NCBI RefSeq assembly: GCF_000483485.1
Contig: NZ_KI519609.1
Location: 771,145-835,144, forward strand
Source of the DNA: Thiomicrorhabdus chilensis DSM 12352
Lineage (GTDB): Bacteria > Pseudomonadota > Gammaproteobacteria > Thiomicrospirales > Thiomicrospiraceae
DNA: 64,000 bases
Direction of reading: 5' to 3'
The notes under the pieces were generated by a model that made no database searches, was not told the origin of the DNA, and saw nothing but the letters and a program-made list of their open reading frames with translations. This document shows positions 8,298 through 16,670 of the stretch, piece after piece. Every line of letters begins with the position of its first letter. Position 1 is the stretch's first letter. Made by a program: the position numbers and the translations under genes.

Positions 8298-9497
8298 TTA
8301 TCGCTCTTGTTGGTTGTTTTCAATAAAGGCTTCAATCTCAGCGCGATAAGGGTCACACTCTTCCGTTGCCAGAATTTCTTCAGCCGCAAAAGAGTAATCG
8401 GTTGAGGTATCGCCTAATCCAAAGAAGTCATTACTTACGGCATTCGCATGCGCTTTGGTTGCTTCGAAAGAACAGGCATTGTCTGAATCCTTATGCACTT
8501 CTACGATACGCTCATCATTGATTGTCACGCTGACCTCATAGTTGTGGTTCGATGCAAAATAGGCTTCCATCAGGAAGAGTTTATCCCATGCTCGTGGCGT
8601 TGCCCCTTGGTGGGTCTTTGAAGCCATAAAGTCGATATGGCGTTTCATATTGGTGGCCTGTTCATCCGTGTTGGCTTGAATGAACCAGGTGACTTTGTAG
8701 TTTTCTTCATCAAAAATCGGTGCAGGATGTTCACTGCTTTCTGGATGATAATATTCGGCATGGTTTTCTGTCACATAAGGGATGTACGACCCGTCTTGGT
8801 TTTCGACGTTTCCACTTTCTGAGCGATAGCCGTCTTGCCAGTTTTCTACGCTTTCTGCAAAATGGCTTTCCGCCTCTTCTGTTGAGACATCCAGTTCGCC
8901 ATCGGCGTCACTGTCAATTTTGCTGGTTAAGGTGTTGTCATACGCAAGTAAGTCGGTTTCTGATAACGGTGTTTCCTGCAGATTTAACGGTACCGCTTGA
9001 TCTAATTTTGCACGCACTGTCTCGCTGATTTTAATTCCGTTGGCTGGGTTTTTATCTTCATCCATGGATTGCATTAGGCGCAACATTAATCGAGATGGTG
9101 CGCTTAATCCTCTCTCCAGAGTGACTTGGCGCAGTTCTGAAGAAGTGTAAGAATCCTCTTCTGTTAAATCCACTGGTGTTACCAAACCGTCTTCACCTAC
9201 TGAGGTAGAGCCTAAAACAAGTTGACCGATACGAAATTCCACGCGGTCTCCTGATTGATAGTTGAATTGACCGTGTTCATTGGTCACGCCGCTTTCACCT
9301 GATGAGGTTTGGTATTCAACACCTTCCACGGCCGCATCAATAAAAGACCCCGTTAGTACGGTCGATTCACTTGCCTCGTTTACCTCGCTTGACGCATTGT
9401 CAGTGCTTTCTGTGCTGGATCCACCGCAGCCTGATAATAAAAGAGCTGACATTAATACTGATAGCGGAAGGGTTTTATTGTTATTAAATTTTTTCAT
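8298..9497 (-). CDS. Lipoprotein of unknown function
   Basis: 399 aa. The N-terminus is a lipoprotein signal with lipobox LLSGC and lipidated C24, followed by a Ser/Glu/Asn-rich linker (about 26-50). Residues about 50-120 (TGSFIDAAVEG ... VTPVDL) resemble a small beta domain found repeatedly at the start of marine gammaproteobacterial surface proteins. An acidic DSDADGELD stretch near 195 looks like a calcium-binding loop. The C-terminal 150 residues match nothing I recognise. Sitting at the outer membrane or cell surface is inferred from the lipobox, with S at +3 favouring the outer membrane. It stands alone, with its own promoter and terminator. Confidence 0.75.
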   Translation of the reverse strand: MKKFNNNKTLPLSVLMSALLLSGCGGSSTESTDNASSEVNEASESTVLTGSFIDAAVEGVEYQTSSGESGVTNEHGQFNYQSGDRVEFRIGQLVLGSTSVGEDGLVTPVDLTEEDSYTSSELRQVTLERGLSAPSRLMLRLMQSMDEDKNPANGIKISETVRAKLDQAVPLNLQETPLSETDLLAYDNTLTSKIDSDADGELDVSTEEAESHFAESVENWQDGYRSESGNVENQDGSYIPYVTENHAEYYHPESSEHPAPIFDEENYKVTWFIQANTDEQATNMKRHIDFMASKTHQGATPRAWDKLFLMEAYFASNHNYEVSVTINDERIVEVHKDSDNACSFEATKAHANAVSNDFFGLGDTSTDYSFAAEEILATEECDPYRAEIEAFIENNQQER

Positions 9498-9550
9498 TTT
9501 TTTATCCTGCTTTTCACTTAATGGTAATTTTTTCCATTTGGTCCGGGTGC

Positions 9551-9579
9551 AGTTTAAGGCTAAAAATACAAACTGTCAA
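9551..9579 (-). promoter_or_regulatory. Sigma70 promoter of the lipoprotein gene
   Basis: On the minus strand: consensus TTGACA (9579-9574), 17-base spacer, TAAACT (9556-9551). The message would begin near 9544, giving a leader of about 45 bases with AGGAT before the ATG at 9497. Confidence 0.7.
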
Positions 9580-9742
9580 AATTTTTATAAAATTAATTTT
9601 ATGCAGGGCTAATTTATTTTATGGCTGGGTTTAAACGTCATTAATCAGCAGCCTTTGTGGGGTGGCTAGTTACGAAATGAACAGGCCTGATTTCTTTTTT
9701 CAGTGTTTTCCGCTTGAAAAGTCGGCCAGTAAACAAGTGGAG

Positions 9743-9854
9743 GTTCAGATTCATAAAGAGGTGCGCCGCTGCAAAAACATGAATCCTTAATCCCTTTGCG
9801 TAATCTGAACAGTAATCAAGATGAATCGCGCGATTCCATGGCGTGCCCCCATGG
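9743..9854. other. Palindrome-dense intergenic region, possible structured RNA
   Basis: Part of the 9498-10370 gap. GTTCAGATT (9743-9751) pairs with AATCTGAAC (9802-9810), while the overlapping GATTCAT (9748-9754) could instead pair with ATGAATC (9779-9785), so the two stems exclude each other. A perfect 14-bp palindrome GAATCGCGCGATTC lies at 9823-9836, followed by two CCATGG palindromes. No convincing ORF. It includes AGAGGTGCGC, which recalls a lysine riboswitch, but the rest of that motif is missing. Confidence 0.35.
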
Positions 9855-10050
9855 TCGGAGATCGGTGATTGTGAAATAGTTAAATCGAAACAGACATTTC
9901 AAGCCTCGACTAGGTAAAGCTCTCAAGCAGGCTTAAAAAAGATGGTGTGTCTGGGAATTGGCAGTAAAAACCCGGTTTAAAAGTCTTTAAAAAACGTTAA
10001 TAATTTCATTGGGTTAAGGTGGCTTAACCAAACCTTAATAAACCAAGTCC

Positions 10051-10079
10051 TTGATTTTTGTAATTATTTTGGTTATACT
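10051..10079 (+). promoter_or_regulatory. Candidate promoter of the ectoine operon
   Basis: TTGATT (10051-10056), 17-base spacer, TATACT (10074-10079). No better promoter was seen nearer ectA. Transcription would start near 10086 and leave a leader of about 285 bases. Confidence 0.5.
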
Positions 10080-10370
10080 TCTTCGCAATATTAATAACCC
10101 CAAAGGTTAGTTTTATCTTTTTTTCAGTTGTATTTAATACACTGTCATTTGCGTTTAGGCGCTGTTTTCTTTCAGACCAACGTCGGTCGAGTCTAATCCA
10201 AAGGACCAGTCCTGAGGAATCAATCGTATGGCATAAAATTGAGCGCCTTGCTCAAGGCTGCTTCGCTGTTTTGCGTTTTGCCATCACTTCTGTTGTGTCC
10301 CGAGTGATACACACTCTTTCGCGGTTGCGATTGGTCGAACTTTTCATCTTTAAACAAAATAGGCAAATAC
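10080..10370 (+). other. Long untranslated leader ahead of ectA
   Basis: No coding frame of its own is credible here. Small hairpins are visible, such as GACC-AACGTC-GGTC near 10176 and GAGC-GCCTT-GCTC near 10240. Whether they regulate ectoine synthesis is unknown; the region could also contain a second promoter. Confidence 0.35.
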
Positions 10371-10910
10371 ATGGAATCTGATATGAATGATTCGAAGGAT
10401 TCACTTATCTTCCGCAAACCGTCATTAGAAGATGGGCTGGCGATTTACGAGTTGATTAAAAACTCGCCGCCACTGGATGTGAACTCCTCTTACCTCTATT
10501 TTTTACAGGCCTCCCATTTTGCGGATACCTGCATTGTGGTTGAGAGCCAGCAAAAGATTGTCGGGTTTGTGTCCGCTTATTACCGACCTGATCAGCCAGA
10601 TTCCTTGTTTGTTTGGCAGGTTGCGGTGGACGAGTCGATGCGAGGCGTCGGGCTGGCGAAAAGAATGTTAATGGCTTTGGTTGAAAACCAGAAGGGCCAC
10701 GCAACGCTAAAAGAGCTGTGTTGCACCATTAGCCCGTCCAACAAAGCCTCGCAAGGGTTGTTTAAATCCTTTAGCAAACAATATGGACTGAGCTTAACGG
10801 TTGCCCCTTTTATTACGGAGGCTCATTTTGGCGAACAAGCGCATGAAGCGGAAGAGCTGTACGTATTAAAATCAGATAAACAAGAAAACTTAACTAATTT
10901 AATCTTTTAA
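10371..10910 (+). CDS. ectA: EctA, L-2,4-diaminobutyrate N-gamma-acetyltransferase
   Basis: 179 aa GNAT-family enzyme; the acetyl-CoA site region VAVDESMRGVGLAKRML (about 83-100) has the R/Q-x-x-G-x-G/A pattern. It acetylates diaminobutyrate to N-gamma-acetyl-diaminobutyrate, the second step of ectoine synthesis. It lies 11 bases ahead of ectB. The ATG at 10383 (product MNDSKDS) has GGAA at a good distance and is an equally likely start. First gene of ectABC-ask. Confidence 0.95.
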   Translation: MESDMNDSKDSLIFRKPSLEDGLAIYELIKNSPPLDVNSSYLYFLQASHFADTCIVVESQQKIVGFVSAYYRPDQPDSLFVWQVAVDESMRGVGLAKRMLMALVENQKGHATLKELCCTISPSNKASQGLFKSFSKQYGLSLTVAPFITEAHFGEQAHEAEELYVLKSDKQENLTNLIF

Positions 10911-10921
10911 GGAAAATAAAG

Positions 10922-12181
10922 ATGGCATTACAAACATTTAATAAATATGAATCCGAAGTTCGTGGTTATATCCGATCTTTCCCGGTGATTTTCGAAAGAG
11001 CCAAGATGGCTGAAATCTGGGATGAAAGCGGAAAGCGTTATATTGACTTTTTCGCGGGTGCGGGTGCCTTGAACTACGGCCACAACAACCCGGACATTAA
11101 TGCGGCTCTAATCGAATACCTGCAGCATGACGGAATTGGTCACGCTTTGGATATGGGAACGGTTGCGAAGAAAGAGTTTATTGAGAACTTCGTTCACAAC
11201 ATTCTTGAACCTAGAGATTTGGAATACAAATTGCAGTTTGTGGGACCGACAGGTACCAATGCGATTGAAACCGCTTTGAAAATTGCCCGTAAGGTGAAAG
11301 GGCGTAAACAGGTGATGTCCTTCACTAACGGCTTCCACGGGATGTCCATGGGGTCGCTGAGTATCACCGGTAACAGCTATTATCATGATGAAAGTTATGG
11401 TGTTCCTGGTTATACCACCCAGGTGCCTTTCCATAAATACCTTGGGGACAAGGTCGATACCATTGCCTATCTTCGTAAGATTTTGGAAGATGCCTCAAGT
11501 GGAACGGAATTGCCAGCAGCGATCGTCTTGGAGACCATCCAGGCAGAAGGTGGGATTAACGTTTCCGGCGAACAGTGGTTGAGAGACTTGCGTCAAATCT
11601 GTGATGACTTTGATATTTTGATGATCGCCGATGAGATTCAGGTCGGTAACGGACGTTCATCAGACTTCTTCAGTTTTGAAAGAGCGGGCATCCAGCCTGA
11701 CATCATCACCTTGTCGAAATCGATCGGTGCGGGTCAGCCGATGGCGATGGTGCTGTTGAAACCTGAATTGGACCAATGGAGCCCGGGTGAGCACTCAGGT
11801 ACTTTCCGTGGAAACAACTTGGCGTTTGTTTCTTCAAGTGTTGCTTTGAAAAAGTACTGGTCGGATGACAGCTTTTCTAAAGAAGTGAAGCAGAAATCTA
11901 ATCTGGTGCAGGCAAGAATGGAGAAGCTGGCATTACGTTTCCCGCAATATGTTCGTGAAATTCGTGGTCACGGTATGATTTGGGGTGCGGAATTTAAAGA
12001 TCCGGACATGACCTCTAAAGTGTGTGCTCAAGCCTTTGAAGATGGTTTGGTGATTGAAACAGCCGGTGCCGGCGGTGAAGTGATTAAATTCTTGGGGCCA
12101 TTGGTGATTACCGAAGAATTAATCAACGAAGGTTTTGATATTTTGGAAGGCGCGGTCGAGAAAGTCGGTAAAAAGCAATAA
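10922..12181 (+). CDS. ectB: EctB, diaminobutyrate-2-oxoglutarate transaminase
   Basis: 419 aa class-III PLP aminotransferase. The PLP lysine is K266 in TLSKSIGAG, and the aspartate preceding it in the fold is in IADEIQVG (about 236-242). It converts aspartate semialdehyde plus glutamate to diaminobutyrate, committing aspartate to ectoine. AAGGAAAATAAAG is a good ribosome site. Length and surroundings match EctB rather than other class-III aminotransferases. Confidence 0.97.
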   Translation: MALQTFNKYESEVRGYIRSFPVIFERAKMAEIWDESGKRYIDFFAGAGALNYGHNNPDINAALIEYLQHDGIGHALDMGTVAKKEFIENFVHNILEPRDLEYKLQFVGPTGTNAIETALKIARKVKGRKQVMSFTNGFHGMSMGSLSITGNSYYHDESYGVPGYTTQVPFHKYLGDKVDTIAYLRKILEDASSGTELPAAIVLETIQAEGGINVSGEQWLRDLRQICDDFDILMIADEIQVGNGRSSDFFSFERAGIQPDIITLSKSIGAGQPMAMVLLKPELDQWSPGEHSGTFRGNNLAFVSSSVALKKYWSDDSFSKEVKQKSNLVQARMEKLALRFPQYVREIRGHGMIWGAEFKDPDMTSKVCAQAFEDGLVIETAGAGGEVIKFLGPLVITEELINEGFDILEGAVEKVGKKQ

Positions 12182-12198
12182 ACACTTAGGAGACGAAA

Positions 12199-12591
12199 AT
12201 GATTGTTAAAAACTTATATGACGATGTAATCGGAACCGATGCCGATGTAGACAGCGCACAATGGAACAGTCGCCGTCTGCTGTTGGCGAGTGACGGAATG
12301 GGCTTTTCATTGCACGACACTTTAATCAAGGCTGGAGAGGACTTGCACCTTTGGTATAAAAACCATTTGGAAGCGGTCTACTGCATTGAAGGCGAAGGTG
12401 AGATTGTCGAGAAAAAAGATGGCACCGTTCACCCGATTCGAGAAGGAACTGTGTACGCCTTGAATGAACACGACCAGCACATTCTGCGTGCCAATAAAGG
12501 TGTGCAGATGCGTATGGTCTGCGTGTTCAATCCGCCGGTCACCGGCCGTGAAGTGCACGATGAAGACGGTTCTTACAAGTTGCCCGAATAA
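12199..12591 (+). CDS. ectC: EctC, ectoine synthase
   Basis: 130 aa cupin-fold enzyme closing N-gamma-acetyl-diaminobutyrate to ectoine. Family-typical segments are the N-terminal MIVKNLYD, WYKNHLEAVYCIEGEGE (metal-binding cupin strand) and VCVFNPPVTGREVHDEDGSY near the C-terminus. It lies 17 bases after ectB with AGGAGA upstream. No ectD (hydroxylase) follows, so the product is probably ectoine only. Confidence 0.97.
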   Translation: MIVKNLYDDVIGTDADVDSAQWNSRRLLLASDGMGFSLHDTLIKAGEDLHLWYKNHLEAVYCIEGEGEIVEKKDGTVHPIREGTVYALNEHDQHILRANKGVQMRMVCVFNPPVTGREVHDEDGSYKLPE

Positions 12592-12619
12592 ACTGGCTTA
12601 ATCAACTTGAGAAAAAATA

Positions 12620-12689
12620 AGGCGCTTAGGTTTAGTCGCCAATCCCCAGCAGACCTGGTGACAGGCCTGCTGATTTTGCAAAAGCGCCT
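12620..12689. repeat. Two-level inverted repeat between ectC and ask
   Basis: The outer stem AGGCGCTT (12620-12627) / AAGCGCCT (12682-12689) encloses an inner stem AGCAGACCTG (12648-12657) / CAGGCCTGCT (12662-12671) with one mismatch; the inner right arm contains CAGGCCTG. There is no T run, so it is a weak terminator, an attenuator, or an RNA-processing or protein-binding site that could make ask expression differ from ectABC. Confidence 0.6.
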
Positions 12690-12724
12690 GACAAAACTAG
12701 TCCAAATAAAAAATAAAAGGAACC

Positions 12725-14155
12725 ATGTCTAATTTAACTGTTGAAAAAATTGGTGGTACTTCAATGAGTAACTACCAAGCGGTACGAGACAATATCATTC
12801 TCTATCCGGAAGACCCTTACCACAGAATTTTCGTGGTGTCGGCTTATGGCGGCATCACCGATGATCTTCTAGAGCATAAAAAAACCGGCCAGCCTGGCGT
12901 TTATGGATTGTTTGCCAATGATGATGTGGATGATGATTGGCGCATCGCTTTGGATCAGCTCAGTCTTAAACTCAATAAGATCAATGCCGGTCTGTTCGCC
13001 GATGATGGTTTACGCACCATGGCCAATCAGTTCATTGATGAGCGCATCGCTGAAACCAAACAGCTTTTGAATCACCTTCAGGACCTGTGTAGCCATGGCC
13101 ACTTTTCATTGGAAAGCCACCTGTTGACGGTGCGTGAGCTGCTGGCTAGCTTGGGTGAAGCCCACAGTGCCTGGAACCTGGCGCATTTGCTGCAGACCGA
13201 AGGGGTCAATGCCCGTTTTGTGGATCTGACCGGTTGGCAGGCGAATGAAACCTTGCCTTTGGATGAGATGATTCAGAAATATCTGGGGCATATTGATTTC
13301 AGCCAGGAGCTGCCGATTGTGACCGGTTATGCGCATTGTACGGAAAATCTGATGCACACCTTTGACCGGGGCTACAGTGAGATGACCTTCAGCCGAATTG
13401 CGGTCATGACGAATTCTGCTGAAGCGGTGATTCACAAGGAGTACCATTTGAGTAGCGCTGACCCGCGTCTGGTGGGGGAAGACAATGTGGTGCCGATTGG
13501 TAAGACCAATTACGATATTGCCGACCAGCTTGCCAATCTGGGCATGGAAGCGATTCATCCGCGTGCAGCCAAAGGCTTGCGTCAGGCGCAAATTCCATTG
13601 CGTATCAAGAATACCTTTGAACCGGATCATCACGGTACTCTGATTACTGATGATTATGTGTCGGAAGCGCCGCAGGTCGAGATTATCGCCGGCATGAAAA
13701 ACCTGATCGCCTTAGAGGTGTTTGACCAGGACATGCTCGGTCAGCAAGCGACCTATGAACGGGCTTTGCTGGATATTATCCAACGTCTTAAATGCCAGGT
13801 GGTGACCAAGGATTTCAATGCCAATACCATCACACTGTATGTCAACGCCAGTCTCAAGAAGGTCAAACAGATGACCTCCCAAATTGAGACCGCTTTAAAC
13901 GGTGCAACCATTAGCACGCGTAAGGTGTCCCTAGTGTCGGCGATGGGAAGTGATATGGCGATTCAAGGCCTGTTGTCCAAAGCGGTGACCACTTTGTATG
14001 AAAAGGGCATCAATGTTGAAGCGCTGCATCAGAATACCCGTCAGGTGGAGATGCAATTCATGGTCAACGAAAGTGATTTTGAAACCGCTGTGCAGGCGAT
14101 GCACGCCAGACTTATTGAGGTTCATGATCACGGAATAGCCATATGCGAACACTGA
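12725..14155 (+). CDS. ask: Ectoine-dedicated aspartate kinase (Ask_Ect)
   Basis: 476 aa. The N-terminal kinase motif is VEKIGGTSMSNY, where housekeeping aspartokinases have KFGGTS. Two ACT-type segments are at the C-terminus (about 320-475). It phosphorylates aspartate to feed aspartate semialdehyde to EctB; the Ask_Ect group is known to accompany ectABC in many halotolerant proteobacteria. It is 133 bases downstream of ectC across a hairpin, and its end overlaps the next gene. Confidence 0.93.
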   Translation: MSNLTVEKIGGTSMSNYQAVRDNIILYPEDPYHRIFVVSAYGGITDDLLEHKKTGQPGVYGLFANDDVDDDWRIALDQLSLKLNKINAGLFADDGLRTMANQFIDERIAETKQLLNHLQDLCSHGHFSLESHLLTVRELLASLGEAHSAWNLAHLLQTEGVNARFVDLTGWQANETLPLDEMIQKYLGHIDFSQELPIVTGYAHCTENLMHTFDRGYSEMTFSRIAVMTNSAEAVIHKEYHLSSADPRLVGEDNVVPIGKTNYDIADQLANLGMEAIHPRAAKGLRQAQIPLRIKNTFEPDHHGTLITDDYVSEAPQVEIIAGMKNLIALEVFDQDMLGQQATYERALLDIIQRLKCQVVTKDFNANTITLYVNASLKKVKQMTSQIETALNGATISTRKVSLVSAMGSDMAIQGLLSKAVTTLYEKGINVEALHQNTRQVEMQFMVNESDFETAVQAMHARLIEVHDHGIAICEH

Positions 14156-15015
14156 TTCTAGTCTGTTTTTGTATGCTGTTTTCGAGTGTCGCCAATGCAG
14201 CGGAAAGGCACGATAAAGAGACTCATGATATCGAAACCCTGCAAGAGCCGATGTATAACCCGTTTATCGAGCGTTATGTAATCGACGAGCTCAAACAGCT
14301 GCGGGTGGACATGAATGATCTTCAGGTTAATTTGACCAAGGAAGTCGTCAACCGTGAACTGGAAGCCACCACCTTGGCGGTGCGTTACGCCACAGATACG
14401 GTGACCTATTTCTTTTATTTGATTGCCGGGGTGAGTTCTATTTTGGTGTTGGTCGGTTGGAACTCAATCCGCGACATCAAGGAAAAAGTTCATAATGTGG
14501 CCGATACCAAGGTCAACGAAGTGATTCTGGAATACGAAAAGCGTCTGGAGCATTTGGAAGATGAATTGAATCGTAAGTCTCGCGGGATCACCAGTGCGCA
14601 GAAGCGCATTGCTCAGCATCAGGATATCCACAGTCTGTGGCTTAAAGCCGGACAGGAATCCGTGTTGAGCAATCGCATCGCGATTTACGATCAGATTCTG
14701 GAGCTGGATCCTGAGAATACCGAAGCCATGACCTACAAAGCCGATATTGCGCTTGAAATGGATGAGCCTCAGTGGGCGATTAACTTGTGTAATCAGGCCT
14801 TGAATATCGATGCCGAGAACAAGCACGCCTTTTATCAATTGGCCGGTGCCTATGCCTCCTTAGGGAAGCCGGGCGAGGCGATCGACAACCTCAGAAAGGC
14901 GCTGGAAGATTCTGAAGGCTATAAAGATCAGGTGAAAAATGATCCGGTGTTCAATTCTTTGCACGATAATGAACATTTTATCGAGTTGATCAATGATGCG
15001 CCGCAGGCTGGGTGA
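14143..15015 (+). CDS. Membrane-anchored coiled-coil TPR protein linked to the ectoine operon
   Basis: 290 aa. Signal-like N-terminus (1-19, ending VANA), helical stretch 45-75, a transmembrane segment at about 88-106 (YFFYLIAGVSSILVLVGW), a charged coiled coil 110-146, then two to three TPR motifs (about 163-255). The ATG lies inside the last codons of ask (13-base overlap), so the two are translationally coupled. Function unknown; an assembly or sensing role in osmotic stress is only suggested by the coupling. A terminator follows. Confidence 0.8.
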   Translation: MRTLILVCFCMLFSSVANAAERHDKETHDIETLQEPMYNPFIERYVIDELKQLRVDMNDLQVNLTKEVVNRELEATTLAVRYATDTVTYFFYLIAGVSSILVLVGWNSIRDIKEKVHNVADTKVNEVILEYEKRLEHLEDELNRKSRGITSAQKRIAQHQDIHSLWLKAGQESVLSNRIAIYDQILELDPENTEAMTYKADIALEMDEPQWAINLCNQALNIDAENKHAFYQLAGAYASLGKPGEAIDNLRKALEDSEGYKDQVKNDPVFNSLHDNEHFIELINDAPQAG

Positions 15016-15069
15016 GTCATCTTTTCATCTTGATTGAGTCTTCGCATCCGCTCAGTTTGTCGAACTTAT

Positions 15070-15110
15070 AAAAAAGCCGCCGGCGAAATTATTTCGCCAG
15101 CGGCTTTTTT
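15070..15110. terminator. Bidirectional terminator
   Basis: AAAAAGCCGC (15071-15080) pairs with GCGGCTTTTT (15100-15109), and GGCGAAAT with ATTTCGCC inside. A runs on one side and T runs on the other fit the converging TPR and DsrE-family genes. Confidence 0.9.
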
Positions 15111-15130
15111 CGTTAAAGGCGGAAGGTGAT

Positions 15131-15637
15131 TTACCAGACCAGCAGTTTATAACCTTCTTCCTGAAGTTCCATTAAGGCCGCTGCTCCCACTTCTGCGTAT
15201 TCGGCAAACGGACGCATGTCGGAGTGTGACCAATGGATGGTATTCATGGTATTGCCGCAGGCAACCCAGCGAACCTTATAATCTTTGGCAAAGCTCTCAA
15301 TCCGTGCGTAAGTCAATTCCTCAACCTCACGTTTGGGCTCTTTAGCCAAAGCGTGCAGCCCTGGGCCAATGGCCACCACCGCAATGTCGACATTGTCGCC
15401 ATAGCGTTTGATCATCGCCTGGATTGAGTTCAAAATACTGTGTTGATAGGCTGGATCCGCCTTGTTCCACATATAGACCGCTTTGTGCTCAGCTGGGTCT
15501 CCTGGAAAGCGGTCGCTGGGTGGGTCTTGCAGTTCGATAACAGGTTTAAGCTGAAAGGTATTTTGAGCTTCAGCCGCCATAGTGATGCCGCTGAGAGAGG
15601 CCAGTCCAAGCAGACAGGCACCGATAAAAAGTCGCAT
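15131..15637 (-). CDS. Exported DsrE/DsrF-family protein
   Basis: 168 aa with a Sec signal peptide (about 1-20, GLASLSGITMA) and a DsrE-like fold: KAVYMWNKADPAY...HSILNSIQAMIKRY, then DIAVVAIGPGLHAL and VRWVACGNTM with a single conserved C127. Cytoplasmic DsrE relatives carry sulfur in sulfur oxidation; exported ones are common in sulfur oxidisers and of unclear role. The location is probably periplasmic. It is single-gene and divergent from bolA. A sulfur-handling role is inference. Confidence 0.8.
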   Translation of the reverse strand: MRLFIGACLLGLASLSGITMAAEAQNTFQLKPVIELQDPPSDRFPGDPAEHKAVYMWNKADPAYQHSILNSIQAMIKRYGDNVDIAVVAIGPGLHALAKEPKREVEELTYARIESFAKDYKVRWVACGNTMNTIHWSHSDMRPFAEYAEVGAAALMELQEEGYKLLVW

Positions 15638-15762
15638 TTTAAACTCCTAAAAACGAATCATGGAATCGGTTTCATTATACGTTTATTCGGAATAAAATGT
15701 TTTGTGCTGTTTATAGAAAAGTTTTATACTCTGGCGGTTTAGGGTTACTTCAGGAGAGAGAA

Positions 15763-16062
15763 ATGTTGTTACAGCCACAAATAGAAGCAGCGATTCAAAA
15801 GCACTTCAGTGTGTTTTTTATGGAGTTGCTCAACGAGAGCCACATGCATGCCGGACCAGCGGCCGAATCTCATTTCAAGCTGACGTTGGTTTCTGATGAC
15901 TTCAACGGGCTTAGTCAGGTCAAACGACAACAGGCGGTCTATCGAGTCCTTAAAGAGTTGATGCCTCAGTTTCATGCTTTGGCATTACACACCTACAGCC
16001 TTGAAGAGTGGGAACAGGTGCAGAAAGCACCCACCTCACCGCGCTGCACCGGTGGACATTAA
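15763..16062 (+). CDS. bolA: BolA-family protein
   Basis: 99 aa. The ATG at 15763 is preceded by CAGGAGAGAGAA, which decides the start over the upstream open frame. The segment SHMHAGPAAESHFKLTLVS contains the conserved His of the BolA fold, followed by FNGLSQVKRQQAVYRVL and ALHTYSLEEW, all typical of BolA. BolA proteins work with monothiol glutaredoxins in Fe-S trafficking and affect cell shape. The tail (APTSPRCTGGH) is usual for the group. Confidence 0.93.
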   Translation: MLLQPQIEAAIQKHFSVFFMELLNESHMHAGPAAESHFKLTLVSDDFNGLSQVKRQQAVYRVLKELMPQFHALALHTYSLEEWEQVQKAPTSPRCTGGH

Positions 16063-16106
16063 GGATAAATAACTCAACAAAAGCGGCAAGGCCGTGCGCT
16101 CAGGCT

Positions 16107-16667
16107 TTAAAACTCGTATTCATCCTGTGGTGCGAGTTCAGGGTGATTCAGATGCCAGATTTTGGTGAACTTTTCCGTTTCCAGCTTCCTCTGCAAAAGC
16201 AAAATCGCCTGAATGTATTGGTCAATATACATATAACGTCCCTTTGGTAGGGATTGCCACAGATGACGATATTTGACCGGTAAAAAATGCTTAAAGTGGG
16301 GCAGTAGGCCATAATCGCCTTCGGTTGCGGCAATGCGCTGCATGACCAGTTTGCGTGCTTTGAGGCGATATTGCTGGTCATACTGGTCGAGAATTTTGGC
16401 AATGAAATAGACCAGGCCTGCCGAAAATAAAAAACTGGCGATGAAATAGTCGAATACAAACGTTCCGATCAAGGTCAGCACCACCAATAAAATGGCGCTG
16501 ACCGGAATGGTGAGGATTGAGATCCACTGTTTATTGCCTTTAAGCTGGTTCGCCACTTCGGAAATGTTAAATTGTTGGATGTCCACAGCGTGCAAGCGTT
16601 CCAGCATCTCCTCGGCTGTCGGGTGGGCCGGGGTTTCAAGTGTTTCATTATCGGTTTCTGTCGCCAT
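16107..16667 (-). CDS. Membrane protein of unknown function
   Basis: 186 aa. An acidic N-terminus (about 1-45), two adjacent transmembrane segments (about 50-70 and 74-92), then a basic cytoplasmic region with many Tyr/Gln and a Lys/Glu helix (QAILLLQRKLETEKF). It starts 3 bases after apaH ends, so it is co-transcribed at the end of the lptD-apaH run. I do not recognise the family. It contains one CAGGCCTG. Confidence 0.65.
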   Translation of the reverse strand: MATETDNETLETPAHPTAEEMLERLHAVDIQQFNISEVANQLKGNKQWISILTIPVSAILLVVLTLIGTFVFDYFIASFLFSAGLVYFIAKILDQYDQQYRLKARKLVMQRIAATEGDYGLLPHFKHFLPVKYRHLWQSLPKGRYMYIDQYIQAILLLQRKLETEKFTKIWHLNHPELAPQDEYEF

Positions 16668-16670
16668 AGG

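Noticed and set aside
9740..9960. Lysine riboswitch (AGAGGTGCGC)
   Set aside because: Only the first conserved block is present; the GCCGAAG and GGAGGGCT-type blocks are missing and no lysine gene follows.
10220..10417. 65-codon minus-strand ORF upstream of ectA
   Set aside because: It overlaps the ectA start, has no ribosome site and no protein-like composition; it falls in the leader.
13106..13633. 175-codon minus-strand ORF inside ask
   Set aside because: Fully antisense to a well conserved kinase gene; an antisense shadow.
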